NCBI RefSeq assembly: GCF_900187445.1
Contig: NZ_FYEB01000009.1
Coordinates: forward strand, 124,001-188,000
DNA from: Pseudomonas sp. Irchel s3b2
GTDB lineage: Bacteria > Pseudomonadota > Gammaproteobacteria > Pseudomonadales > Pseudomonadaceae
Reading direction: 5' to 3'
DNA: 64,000 nt
The translations under genes were made by a program, and so were the position numbers. Positions 56,920 to 64,000 of this stretch are shown piece by piece. The notes under the pieces were generated by a model. The model searched no databases, was not told the DNA's origin, and saw only the letters and a program-made list of their open reading frames with translations. Each line of letters opens with the position of its first letter. Position 1 is the first letter of the stretch.

Positions 56920-57013
56920 GGGCCCCTTCGCGGGCAAGCCTCGCTCCTACAGGTTATGCGCAGTTCAAAATGATGCGCCAATACCTGTAGGAGCGAGGCT
57001 TGCCCGCGAAGGC
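56920..57013. repeat. REP-type pair (family A)
   Basis: A back-to-back arrangement: a reverse unit at 56920-56953 and a forward unit at 56983-57013. It lies between the receptor and the glycosyltransferase genes. Confidence 0.8.
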
Positions 57014-57120
57014 GGTTTGCAAAACCCCACAAAACCCCGCTGACACCCTCCGCCGCAAAACCCCAATCGAACATCTATCCTTCATATAGGTCAACCAAGG
57101 GGAACAAACGGACCGGAGGG

Positions 57121-58242
57121 ATGTTCATCGTGCATATCGCTGACATAACCATGTTCTACGCCCCTGCCAGCGGTGGCGTGCGCACTTATCTGGATGCCAA
57201 ACACCGCCGCCTGAGCAATAAGCCAGGCATTCGTCACAGTTTGCTGATCCCTGGGGCGCATTTGAGTGAACAGGATGGCATTTACACGGTTCCGGCCCCT
57301 GCCCTGCCCTTTGGCAAGGGTTATCGCTTTCCCCTCCGTCTCGCGCCCTGGCGCAATGTCCTGCAGGATTTACAGCCCGATCTGATCGAAGTCGGCGACC
57401 CATACCTGACTGCCTGGGCGGCATTGGATGCCAAGCGCCAACTCGATGTGCCGGTGATCGGCTTTTATCATTCGGACCTGCCGCTGTTGGTCAGCAATCG
57501 CATGGGCAACTGGGTTACACCCAATGTCGAAGCTTATGTCAGCAAACTCTATGGCAACTTCGATCGGGTTCTGGCGCCGAGTCAAATCATGGCCGATAAA
57601 CTGATCGGGTTGGGCGTGAAGAACGTTTTCGTACAACCGCTGGGCGTCGACCTGCAAACGTTCAACCCCAGTAAACGGGATCCAGGTTTGCGGGCTGAAT
57701 TGGGCATCGATGAAAACACTCATCTGCTGATCTTCGCCGGCCGTGGGTCCAAGGAAAAAAACCTGCCGGTGCTGCTCAAATGCATGAAACGCCTGGGTCG
57801 TCGCTATCACCTGTTACTGGTGGGCTCGTCGATGCCGACCCTGGTACCGCGCAATGTCACCGTCCTCGATGAGTTCTACCCGGCGGCGCAAGTCGCGCGC
57901 TTGATGGCCAGTGCCGATGCGCTGGTGCATGCCGGTGATCAGGAAACCTTTGGCCTGGTGATCCTCGAAGCCATGGCCAGTGGCATTCCGGTGGTGGCCG
58001 TGGCGGCCGGGGCTTTTCAGGAAATTGTCACCGATCAATGCGGCCTGCTTTGCGCGCCGAACAATCCAGCAGCGATGGCTAATGCTGTACGCGAACTGTT
58101 CAGTCAGGGCAGCGCCGCACTGGGCAAACAAGCCCGCAGCCATGTCGAACAGCATTACGCCTGGGACATCGTGGTCGACAGCCTGCTGGGGCACTATCAC
58201 GCCGTACTCGGCACTCAATGGCCACTGACCGCCAATGGTTGA
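57121..58242 (+). CDS. GT4-type glycosyltransferase
   Basis: A 373-residue GT-B enzyme. It begins MFIVHIADITMFYAPASGGVR (Gly-rich acceptor loop), and the C-terminal half has FAGRGSKEKNLPVLLKCM and ETFGLVILEAMASGIPVVAV with the E-x7-E motif of retaining GT4 enzymes. No membrane helix. First of three tightly spaced genes with a deacetylase and a polytopic membrane protein. Donor and acceptor are not predictable; a glycolipid or surface sugar is likely. Confidence 0.88.
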   Translation: MFIVHIADITMFYAPASGGVRTYLDAKHRRLSNKPGIRHSLLIPGAHLSEQDGIYTVPAPALPFGKGYRFPLRLAPWRNVLQDLQPDLIEVGDPYLTAWAALDAKRQLDVPVIGFYHSDLPLLVSNRMGNWVTPNVEAYVSKLYGNFDRVLAPSQIMADKLIGLGVKNVFVQPLGVDLQTFNPSKRDPGLRAELGIDENTHLLIFAGRGSKEKNLPVLLKCMKRLGRRYHLLLVGSSMPTLVPRNVTVLDEFYPAAQVARLMASADALVHAGDQETFGLVILEAMASGIPVVAVAAGAFQEIVTDQCGLLCAPNNPAAMANAVRELFSQGSAALGKQARSHVEQHYAWDIVVDSLLGHYHAVLGTQWPLTANG

Positions 58243-58246
58243 GCCC

Positions 58247-59011
58247 ATGAACGCGCCCAGCCTGTTACTGGTATTGCACGACGTTGCGCCGCAAACCTGG
58301 CCCGATTACCAAACCTTCGTCGAAGCCGTCGACGCGCTGGGTGAGGTGCCTATAACCTGGCTGGTAGTACCAAATTTCCACAAGCATAACGATCTGGACG
58401 CGTATCCGGCGTTTCGACGTTTGCTGACCCGCCGCGTCGCTCGCGGCGACGAACTGGCACTGCACGGTTACTTCCATTGCGATGAAGGACCAATCCCTAT
58501 CACTCCCCGAGACTGGTTCATGCGTCGAGTCTACACCCATGAAGGCGAGTTCTACGACCTGTCACAGGAAGCCGCCCTCACCCGCCTGCGCGCCGGAATA
58601 GAGGTGTTCCACCGTTACAGCTGGCCATTGGAAGGTTTCGTCGCTCCGGCCTGGCTGATGAGCGAAGGCACCCGCCAAGCCTTGCGTCAGGTACCGCTGC
58701 GCTACACCAGCGACTCGCAACATCTGTATCGATTGCCGGATTTCACCGCGATAGATGCTCCGTGCCTGGTCTGGAGCGCGCGCAGCGCCTGGCGTCGGGG
58801 TCTGTCGAAAATCGTCAGCGATCAACGCGAACAACGCTGGCGCCAGGCGCCGGTGATTCGTCTCGGCCTGCATCCGGTGGACATGCGCCATGAGTTCTCG
58901 TATCACTACTGGCTGCAAACCCTCAAGCGCTTGCTCGACGAGGGTCGTGTACCGATGACCAAGGCCAACTGGCTGGCACAGCAACGCGCGCCAGTCGGTC
59001 GCGCCGCATGA
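58247..59011 (+). CDS. Polysaccharide deacetylase-like protein (DUF2334)
   Basis: A 254-residue protein with a NodB-like fold. LLLVLHDVAPQTW holds the first metal Asp, and ELALHGYFH the paired His. ATG 58247 (MNAPSLLLVLHDV) follows the glycosyltransferase stop by 4 nt; ATG 58235 is an alternative with overlap. It has no signal peptide. It probably removes acyl groups from a sugar made by its neighbour. Confidence 0.82.
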   Translation: MNAPSLLLVLHDVAPQTWPDYQTFVEAVDALGEVPITWLVVPNFHKHNDLDAYPAFRRLLTRRVARGDELALHGYFHCDEGPIPITPRDWFMRRVYTHEGEFYDLSQEAALTRLRAGIEVFHRYSWPLEGFVAPAWLMSEGTRQALRQVPLRYTSDSQHLYRLPDFTAIDAPCLVWSARSAWRRGLSKIVSDQREQRWRQAPVIRLGLHPVDMRHEFSYHYWLQTLKRLLDEGRVPMTKANWLAQQRAPVGRAA

Positions 59012-60003
59012 GCCGCGGGATTCTGCTGGTCGTCGCCCTGCTCGCTGCGGTGCTCATCCCGTCGTTGCTGGGCGGCGGAGAGACATGGTCGCGGTTGCAA
59101 AGCTTTCCATTGAAGTGGCTGCTGATCATGTTCGGCATGATCCTGCTCTGCTGGATACTCAACACCCTGCGCTTGCGCCTGTTGCTGGGGGATCAGCGCG
59201 GCAAGGTAAGTCGTTTCAAAAGCCTTGGGGTGGTGATGTCCGCCGAATTCGCCTATTGCGCCACCCCCGGCGGCAGTGGCGGACCGTTGACCATCATGGC
59301 GTTGCTGGCACGTCATGGCGTGCGGCCGGCCAGGGGCAGTGCCGTGTTCGCCATGGACCAGTTGAGCGATCTGCTGTTTTTTCTCTGCGCGCTAAGCGGG
59401 ATTCTGATTTATGCACTGTTCCAGCACCTCAGTCAGCGCATGGAATGGCTGCTGACCGTCAGCGCCATCTCGATGTTCGGCGGGCTCTTCAGTTGCGTAT
59501 TAGCGGCGCGCTACCACCGCGCGCTGATTCGTCTGAGTGGTCGGTTGCTCGCTCGCCTCAATGTCAAAGGCACCACCCGGATGCGCTGGGCGCGAAAGCT
59601 CTTGCACTTCCTGGCGGCGTTCACTGACACACTGAAGTTGCCCTTTCAGACGCTGGTCACGGTGTTTGCACTGACCTGCCTGCATTGGCTCTTGCGGTAT
59701 AGCGTGCTGTATCTGGCGTTGCGTGGGCTTGGCGTGGATTTGCAGTGGGCCTGGTGCTTTCTGATCCAGATGCTGTCGCTGAGTGCCGGGCAGTTCAGCC
59801 TGTTGCCGGGCGGGGCCGGGGCGGCGGAATTGACGTCGGCGGCGCTGCTGGCGCCCATGGTCGGGAAATCCACCGCGGCGGCGGCGATTCTGATCTGGCG
59901 GACAGTGACCTATTACTTCTATCTGGTGGTCGGTGGCCCGGTGTTTTTGCTGATGCTCGGGCGACCCTTGCTCAGAAAGTTGATGAAGCTCAAGCAGGCT
60001 TAA
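59008..60003 (+). CDS. Lysylphosphatidylglycerol synthase-like transmembrane protein
   Basis: A 331-residue protein with seven or eight predicted helices and the UPF0104/LPG-synthase TM signature (FCATPGGSGGPLTI-like text FAYCATPGGSGGP; SLSAGQFSLLPGGAGAAELTS). The catalytic cytosolic domain of MprF is absent, so it is more likely a flippase or lipid transporter. It overlaps the deacetylase by 4 nt. Confidence 0.85.
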   Translation: MSRGILLVVALLAAVLIPSLLGGGETWSRLQSFPLKWLLIMFGMILLCWILNTLRLRLLLGDQRGKVSRFKSLGVVMSAEFAYCATPGGSGGPLTIMALLARHGVRPARGSAVFAMDQLSDLLFFLCALSGILIYALFQHLSQRMEWLLTVSAISMFGGLFSCVLAARYHRALIRLSGRLLARLNVKGTTRMRWARKLLHFLAAFTDTLKLPFQTLVTVFALTCLHWLLRYSVLYLALRGLGVDLQWAWCFLIQMLSLSAGQFSLLPGGAGAAELTSAALLAPMVGKSTAAAAILIWRTVTYYFYLVVGGPVFLLMLGRPLLRKLMKLKQA

Positions 60004-60265
60004 AAGATCCCCTGTGGCGAGGGGGCTTGCCCCCGTTGGGCTGCGAAGCGGCCCCCGGCATTCTTTCAGGTATACCCTGCGTGCTGATCTCGCGACAAGC
60101 CCCCTCGCCACAGTCCTGCAACTGCTCCCACAACTCGGCGGCACCGGGAAACTCCGTGCCGTCTTCGGGGCTCAGGTCATCCGGATCATAACGACTCAAA
60201 CAGCCCTCACCCACTGTGGCGGGTGCTTTGGAAGTGGCTTTGTCCAATGGATCGGCCATGGTCAT
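59990..60265 (-). CDS. Small acidic protein read through into a REP repeat
   Basis: A 91-codon frame. The first 50 residues (MADPLDKATSKAPATVGEGC, then RYDPDDLSPEDGTEFPG and AAELWEQLQDC) look like a small conserved Pseudomonas protein. The last 40 residues are encoded by a family-C repeat and overlap the end of the membrane-protein gene. AAGAGAG precedes the ATG. The repeat may have removed the original stop codon. Confidence 0.6.
   Translation of the reverse strand: MTMADPLDKATSKAPATVGEGCLSRYDPDDLSPEDGTEFPGAAELWEQLQDCGEGACREISTQGIPERMPGAASQPNGGKPPRHRGSFKPA
60011..60113. repeat. Palindromic repeat family C
   Basis: CCTGTGGCGAGGGGGCTTGC and an inverted copy near 60096-60113, matching the repeat at 23359. 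It overlaps the coding tail of the small acidic ORF. Confidence 0.8.
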
Positions 60266-60281
60266 GTTCTCTCTTCACCTG

Positions 60282-60395
60282 GATCATTCCCACGCTCTGC
60301 GTGGGAATGCAGCCCCTCGACGCTCCGCGTCTGCTGTCGGGAGGTGACGCAAAGCGTCCCAGGATGCATCCCTACGCGGAGCGTGGGAACGATCC
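60282..60395. repeat. Palindromic repeat family B
   Basis: GGATCATTCCCACGCTCTGC and GCGGAGCGTGGGAACGATCC bracket a 70-nt centre containing GACGCTCCGCGTC. It matches the copy at 15801 and lies before the end of purU. Confidence 0.8.
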
Positions 60396-60403
60396 ACGGA
60401 GCA

Positions 60404-61252
60404 TCAGAACACCACGGTTTTATTGCCATGCACCAACACCCGGTCTTCCAGGTGATAACGCAGACCACGGGCCAGCACCATTTTCTCGACGTCACGGCCG
60501 AAGCGCACCATGTCTTCGATGCTGTCGCTGTGGCTGACGCGCACTACGTCCTGCTCGATGATCGGGCCGGCATCCAGCTCTTCGGTCACGTAGTGGCAAG
60601 TGGCACCGATCAACTTCACACCGCGCATCGAAGCCTGATGATATGGCTTGGCCCCAACGAACGACGGCAGGAAGCTATGGTGAATGTTGATGACTTTATG
60701 GGCATATTCGCTGCACAGCTCGGGCGGCAGAATCTGCATGTAACGGGCAAGCACTACTACTTCAGCCTCGTGCTGTTTGACCAGACGCGAGACTTCGGCG
60801 AAGGCCGGCTCCTTGTTCTGTGGGTTGACCGGGACATGGTAATAAGGAATACCGTGCCACTCGACCATGCTGCGCAAATCATCATGGTTGGAAATCACGC
60901 AGGCGATTTCACAGTCCAGTTCGTCGCTGTGCCAGCGGTGTAGCAAGTCGGCCAGGCAGTGGGATTCACGGCTGGCCATCAACACCACGCGTTTCTTCTG
61001 CTCGGTGTCGGTGATACGCCAGTCCATCGAGAACTCTTCGGCAATCGGTGCAAACGCTTCGCGAAAGGCTTCGATACCGAAAGGCAGCGAATCGGCACGA
61101 ATTTCGTGACGCATGAAGAACCAGCCACTGAGATTGTCCGAGTGATGGCTCGCTTCAGTGATCCAGCCGTTATGGGACGCCAGAAAGTTACTGACTTTAG
61201 CAACGATGCCGACGCGGTCCGGGCAAGCAATCACCAGCCGAAAAGTGCGCAT
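60404..61252 (-). CDS. purU: Formyltetrahydrofolate deformylase
   Basis: A 282-residue enzyme. The N-terminal ACT domain (FRLVIACPDRVGIVAKVS) and the formyltransferase-type catalytic domain (NIHHSFLPSFVGAKPYHQA, ATCHYVTEELDAGPIIEQD) have the usual Asn, His and Asp. It frees formate for purine synthesis and balances one-carbon units. ATG 61252 gives the family start. It matters here because glycine cleavage makes C1 units in the same window. Confidence 0.95.
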   Translation of the reverse strand: MRTFRLVIACPDRVGIVAKVSNFLASHNGWITEASHHSDNLSGWFFMRHEIRADSLPFGIEAFREAFAPIAEEFSMDWRITDTEQKKRVVLMASRESHCLADLLHRWHSDELDCEIACVISNHDDLRSMVEWHGIPYYHVPVNPQNKEPAFAEVSRLVKQHEAEVVVLARYMQILPPELCSEYAHKVINIHHSFLPSFVGAKPYHQASMRGVKLIGATCHYVTEELDAGPIIEQDVVRVSHSDSIEDMVRFGRDVEKMVLARGLRYHLEDRVLVHGNKTVVF

Positions 61253-61577
61253 GAGGGGGAAACTCCAGAACTTCGCAAAGGCCGCCATTCTAGCGATTAC
61301 GCAGCAAAACTGCAGTATTGATGACGTGTGGCCTTGCATCACGGCCCGAGGCACAGGTTCCGGCAGCGCCATTCGTCAATGCGATGGTGCTCTTGTAGCC
61401 AGTCTTCAACAGGTCAACTGTGAATATTTGTGACGCTATTTAACTGTCACTCCAATGTGTGCCTATTCCGAACTAATTTAAATAAAACTCCGGTTAAATG
61501 TTTACTTGATGAAACACCCTGACTATTATTGCCGCACTGTCACCCTGTCATCCAGCGCCCAACATAAGGTAGTCCTC
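61253..61577. promoter_or_regulatory. Divergent region between purU and mvaT
   Basis: 325 nt. The mvaT-proximal part (61430-61520) is AT-rich with AACTAATTTAAATAAAAC, a likely site for MvaT self-binding or its promoter. No exact promoter was assigned. Confidence 0.5.
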
Positions 61578-61955
61578 ATGTCCTTGATCAACGAATATCG
61601 CGCCACCGAAGAAGCTATCAAAGAGCTGCAAGCCCGTTTGAAGAACCTGTCCCAAGACGACAAACTGCAAACCGAGCTGGAATTCGAAGGCAAACTGCGC
61701 ACCCTGATGGGCGAATACTCCAAATCCCTGCGCGACATCATCGCGCTGTTGGATCCAGAGTCCAAAACCAAGGCTCCACGTGGCGGCGCAGTAAAAACTA
61801 CTGGCACCAAGCGTGCCCGCAAAGTTAAACAATACAAAAACCCGCACAACGGCGAAGTCATCGAAACCAAAGGTGGCAATCACAAGACTCTGAAAGAGTG
61901 GAAAGCCAAGTGGGGCGGTGACGTGGTTGAAGGCTGGGCTACCCTGCTGGGCTAA
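61578..61955 (+). CDS. mvaT: MvaT-family H-NS-like silencing protein
   Basis: A 125-residue nucleoid protein starting MSLINEYRATEEAIKELQARL at ATG 61578. An N-terminal coiled coil (about 1-60) dimerises, a Lys/Ala-rich linker follows, and the C-terminal DNA-binding domain has GGNHKTLKEWKAKWG, the xenogeneic-silencer hook. It silences AT-rich foreign genes and could act on the AT-rich arc promoter gap. A terminator follows. Confidence 0.95.
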   Translation: MSLINEYRATEEAIKELQARLKNLSQDDKLQTELEFEGKLRTLMGEYSKSLRDIIALLDPESKTKAPRGGAVKTTGTKRARKVKQYKNPHNGEVIETKGGNHKTLKEWKAKWGGDVVEGWATLLG

Positions 61956-61992
61956 GCCGCAAGCTTGTCGTGGACTGATCCGCGACCTGAAG

Positions 61993-62020
61993 AACGCCAG
62001 CAAATGCTGGCGTTTTTTTA
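61993..62020 (+). terminator. Rho-independent terminator after mvaT
   Basis: AACGCCAGC, AAAT, GCTGGCGTTTTTTT: a short GC stem and a T-run. Confidence 0.9.
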
Positions 62021-62053
62021 TGCCCGGAATTCAAGTGAAGATCATTTTCGTTT

Positions 62054-63484
62054 TCAAAGATTCAAACGATTGCGTAATACCTGGACATGATTCTGCCATT
62101 CATCCAGGACCTCTCGCTGAAACGATGTAGCATTTATCGTCAATTGCGCGGCTTCCTTCAGAAAACTTTCCAGCGTATTTGGCGCGCCCCACTCCGGCGC
62201 AGTCAAACGTTGCTGACAGAAAATTCGCCAGCGCTCTTGCTCTTCGAAGCTCAACGTATCGGGAAAGTTGCGTGCGCGATAACGAAACAACAATTCAGGC
62301 AAACGTTCATCATCGAAAGGCCACTGTTCTTGTGCTAATTGCGCAGGGTCGGCGATTCTGACTTGCTCACATAGACGCCGGTCCCGATCACCAATAAAAC
62401 CGTCGTATAACTGTTGCTCGGGGTCCAGGCTCGGAGAGAAATCGTCGCTGGCGTAAATCCCCAATACTTTATCTCGCCAAACTTGTTGTGCGTCACTTAG
62501 CCGCAGCGCCCGTTGCTGATAAAGCGCCATATCCAGCCCCAAACGTTGCTGATCTAGAGGACGAAGTACCGACAACGGCGCCACTACCGGGCACTTGTTG
62601 ATGTGTATGAGCTTGAGCGGCACCGGCAGTTCGCCTTCGGCCAAGTCATCGCGGCGGGTATAAAGCCGCTGACGCAAGGTTTCGGCATCCAGATCGAGCA
62701 GCCCCTGAGGGTCCAGGTGCAAGTCACAGACAATCAGCGCGTTGCGATTACGTGGATGCCAAGCCAATGGCAGCACCACGCCCACATAGTTGCGGGCCGC
62801 CGAAAAGCGCCCGGAAATATGCACCATCGGCTGCAACAGCCGAATTTGATCCATGACCTTTTGTTTGCTGCGCAATTGAAACAACCACTCATACAACTTC
62901 GGCTGTTTTTCCCGAATCAGACGCGCCAGGGCGATGGTGGCGCGAACGTCCGACAGCGCCTCGTGTGCATGCCCGTGATCGATGCCATTGGCGGCGGTCA
63001 GACGTTCGAGTTTGAGCGTGACTCGCCCTTCGTCGTCCTTGGGCCAGACGAGGCCATCGGGGCGCAAGGCATAAGCAGCGCGCACCACATCAATCAGGTC
63101 CCAGCGGCTGTTGCCACCCTGCCACTCCCGTGCGTAGGGGTCGAAAAAGTTTCGATACAGGCTGTAACGGGTCATCTCATCATCGAAACGCAGCGTGTTG
63201 TATCCCGCCCCACAGGTGCCGGGCGCCGCGAGCTGGGCATGAACCCGCGTCATGAAATCGGCTTCACTCAAACCTTGCTCGGCCAGACAACCGGGCGTAA
63301 TACCGGTGATCGCGCACGCCGCCGGATGCGGCAGGATGTCGTCACTGGGCTGGCAATAAAGGTTGACCGGTTCGTCTATTTCATTGAGATCGAAGTCGGT
63401 GCGAATCCCCGCCACTTGCAGCGGACGGTCGCAACGGGGGTTGATGCCAGTGGTTTCATAGTCGTACCAGAAGATCGAGGTCAC
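62054..63484 (-). CDS. sbcB: Exodeoxyribonuclease I
   Basis: A 476-residue DEDD-type 3'-5' single-strand exonuclease. FWYDYETTGINPRCDRPLQ carries the first Asp and Glu; GHAHEALSDVRATIALARLI carries His and Asp. SH3-like and C-terminal helical domains follow. It acts in repair and recombination, complementing RuvABC. Divergent from the last gene in the window. Confidence 0.95.
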   Translation of the reverse strand: MTSIFWYDYETTGINPRCDRPLQVAGIRTDFDLNEIDEPVNLYCQPSDDILPHPAACAITGITPGCLAEQGLSEADFMTRVHAQLAAPGTCGAGYNTLRFDDEMTRYSLYRNFFDPYAREWQGGNSRWDLIDVVRAAYALRPDGLVWPKDDEGRVTLKLERLTAANGIDHGHAHEALSDVRATIALARLIREKQPKLYEWLFQLRSKQKVMDQIRLLQPMVHISGRFSAARNYVGVVLPLAWHPRNRNALIVCDLHLDPQGLLDLDAETLRQRLYTRRDDLAEGELPVPLKLIHINKCPVVAPLSVLRPLDQQRLGLDMALYQQRALRLSDAQQVWRDKVLGIYASDDFSPSLDPEQQLYDGFIGDRDRRLCEQVRIADPAQLAQEQWPFDDERLPELLFRYRARNFPDTLSFEEQERWRIFCQQRLTAPEWGAPNTLESFLKEAAQLTINATSFQREVLDEWQNHVQVLRNRLNL

Positions 63485-63653
63485 GGGTTGTTCCTGAACT
63501 GAAGACGGCGAAGTCTAGGCACACACACGGCGCCCCGACCAGCAATCTTGTTATTCAAACATCTCTGACCACGCACTGTGCAATACATAGTTATGTCGTT
63601 TTCCCCCGAGAGGCTGCTAGCATCCGACGGACCAGGCCACATCAAGGTTGCCC

Positions 63654-64000
63654 ATGCCCGAGATCACAGCACTGCAAAGGAACGCAACGCTGGCCCCGCC
63701 ACTGGACACGCGGTATCACGTCGAAACGCCCGAAGGCATCGACTTGCCGCTGCGCCCGGCCGGGTTGATGGTACGTGCGCTGGCGTTCGCCATCGACCTG
63801 GGCCTGCGCGGGGTGATTCTGGGCCTGCTGTTTATTGTGTTGGCGTTTCTCGGAAAACTCGGTGCAGGGCTTGGCTCGATTCTGCTGTTCGTGGTGAGCT
63901 GGTGGTACATGGTGCTGTTCGAGGTGCTCAATCAGGGCCGCTCGCCGGGCAAGCAATGGATGGGGTTGCGCGTGGTGCAGGACGATGGCACGCCGATCGG
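63654..64000 (+). CDS. RDD family membrane protein (5' part, runs off window)
   Basis: At least 115 codons from ATG 63654. LPLRPAGLMVRALAFAIDLGLRGVILGLLF has the RDD-type Arg and Asp in the first helix; a second helix follows at about 68-90, and QGRSPGKQWMGLRVVQDDGTPIG is the usual family linker. It resembles the protein encoded at 22870 only at family level. The rest lies beyond the window. Confidence 0.85.
   Translation, partial: MPEITALQRNATLAPPLDTRYHVETPEGIDLPLRPAGLMVRALAFAIDLGLRGVILGLLFIVLAFLGKLGAGLGSILLFVVSWWYMVLFEVLNQGRSPGKQWMGLRVVQDDGTPI

Overview
The window is a piece of Pseudomonas chromosome, most likely from the P. fluorescens group. The support is a run of gene neighbourhoods known from that genus: the arginine deiminase operon arcDABC, the regulator gcsR next to the gcvH-gcvP-sdaA-gcvT glycine catabolism operon, the block oprD / HIT / slyX / cold-shock / aspS / yebC / ruvCAB / ybgC / tolQRAB-pal-ybgF / queE-queC / tRNA-Lys, the H-NS-like protein MvaT, and many REP-type palindromes in intergenic gaps. 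Genes are packed on both strands. No phage, insertion sequence, CRISPR array or rRNA operon was seen. One tRNA gene is present.

Layout. 1-4.3 kb (minus strand): an orphan type VI secretion module with a truncated vgrG, a class 3 lipase effector candidate and a lipoprotein that is probably its immunity partner, preceded by decayed sequence. 4.6-8.3 kb: a CoA transferase, then alkA overlapping an ArcD paralogue. 8.8-14 kb: arcD-arcA-arcB-arcC and a DUF5064-type gene, behind a candidate ANR box. 14.3-22.2 kb: the sigma-54 activator GcsR, three 18-bp operator-like sites, a -24/-12 promoter and gcvH-gcvP-sdaA-gcvT. 22.5-24.9 kb: a cold-shock protein, an RDD membrane protein, nadA and tRNA-Lys. 24.9-34.3 kb (minus strand): queC, queE, ybgF, pal, tolB, tolA, tolR, tolQ, ybgC, ruvB, ruvA and ruvC. 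34.4-37.9 kb: yebC, aspS, an FmdB-type zinc ribbon and a ribbon-helix-helix protein. 38.3-41.9 kb: a membrane-anchored cold-shock protein, slyX, a HIT protein and an OprD porin with a long structured upstream gap. 42-49.6 kb: an MscS channel, yajQ, panE, an orphan histidine kinase, a cobalamin adenosyltransferase, a MutT-ThiE fusion and argJ. 49.7-54.9 kb: secA, dciA and a HerA-like ATPase. 55-60.3 kb: a PctA-type amino-acid chemoreceptor and a three-gene envelope cassette (glycosyltransferase, DUF2334 deacetylase, lysyl-PG-synthase-like membrane protein). 60.4-64 kb: purU, mvaT, sbcB and the start of a second RDD protein.

Functional themes are amino-acid catabolism and sensing (arginine, glycine/serine, amino-acid chemotaxis), envelope integrity (Tol-Pal, OprD, MscS, SecA, lipid or sugar cassette), and DNA repair and replication (AlkA, RuvABC, MutT, SbcB, DciA). 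The clearest regulatory signal is the GcsR operator and sigma-54 promoter array before gcvH. The least explained parts are the type VI module with its repeated QERD leader, the structured DNA before oprD, the membrane-tethered cold-shock protein and the three-gene envelope cassette.
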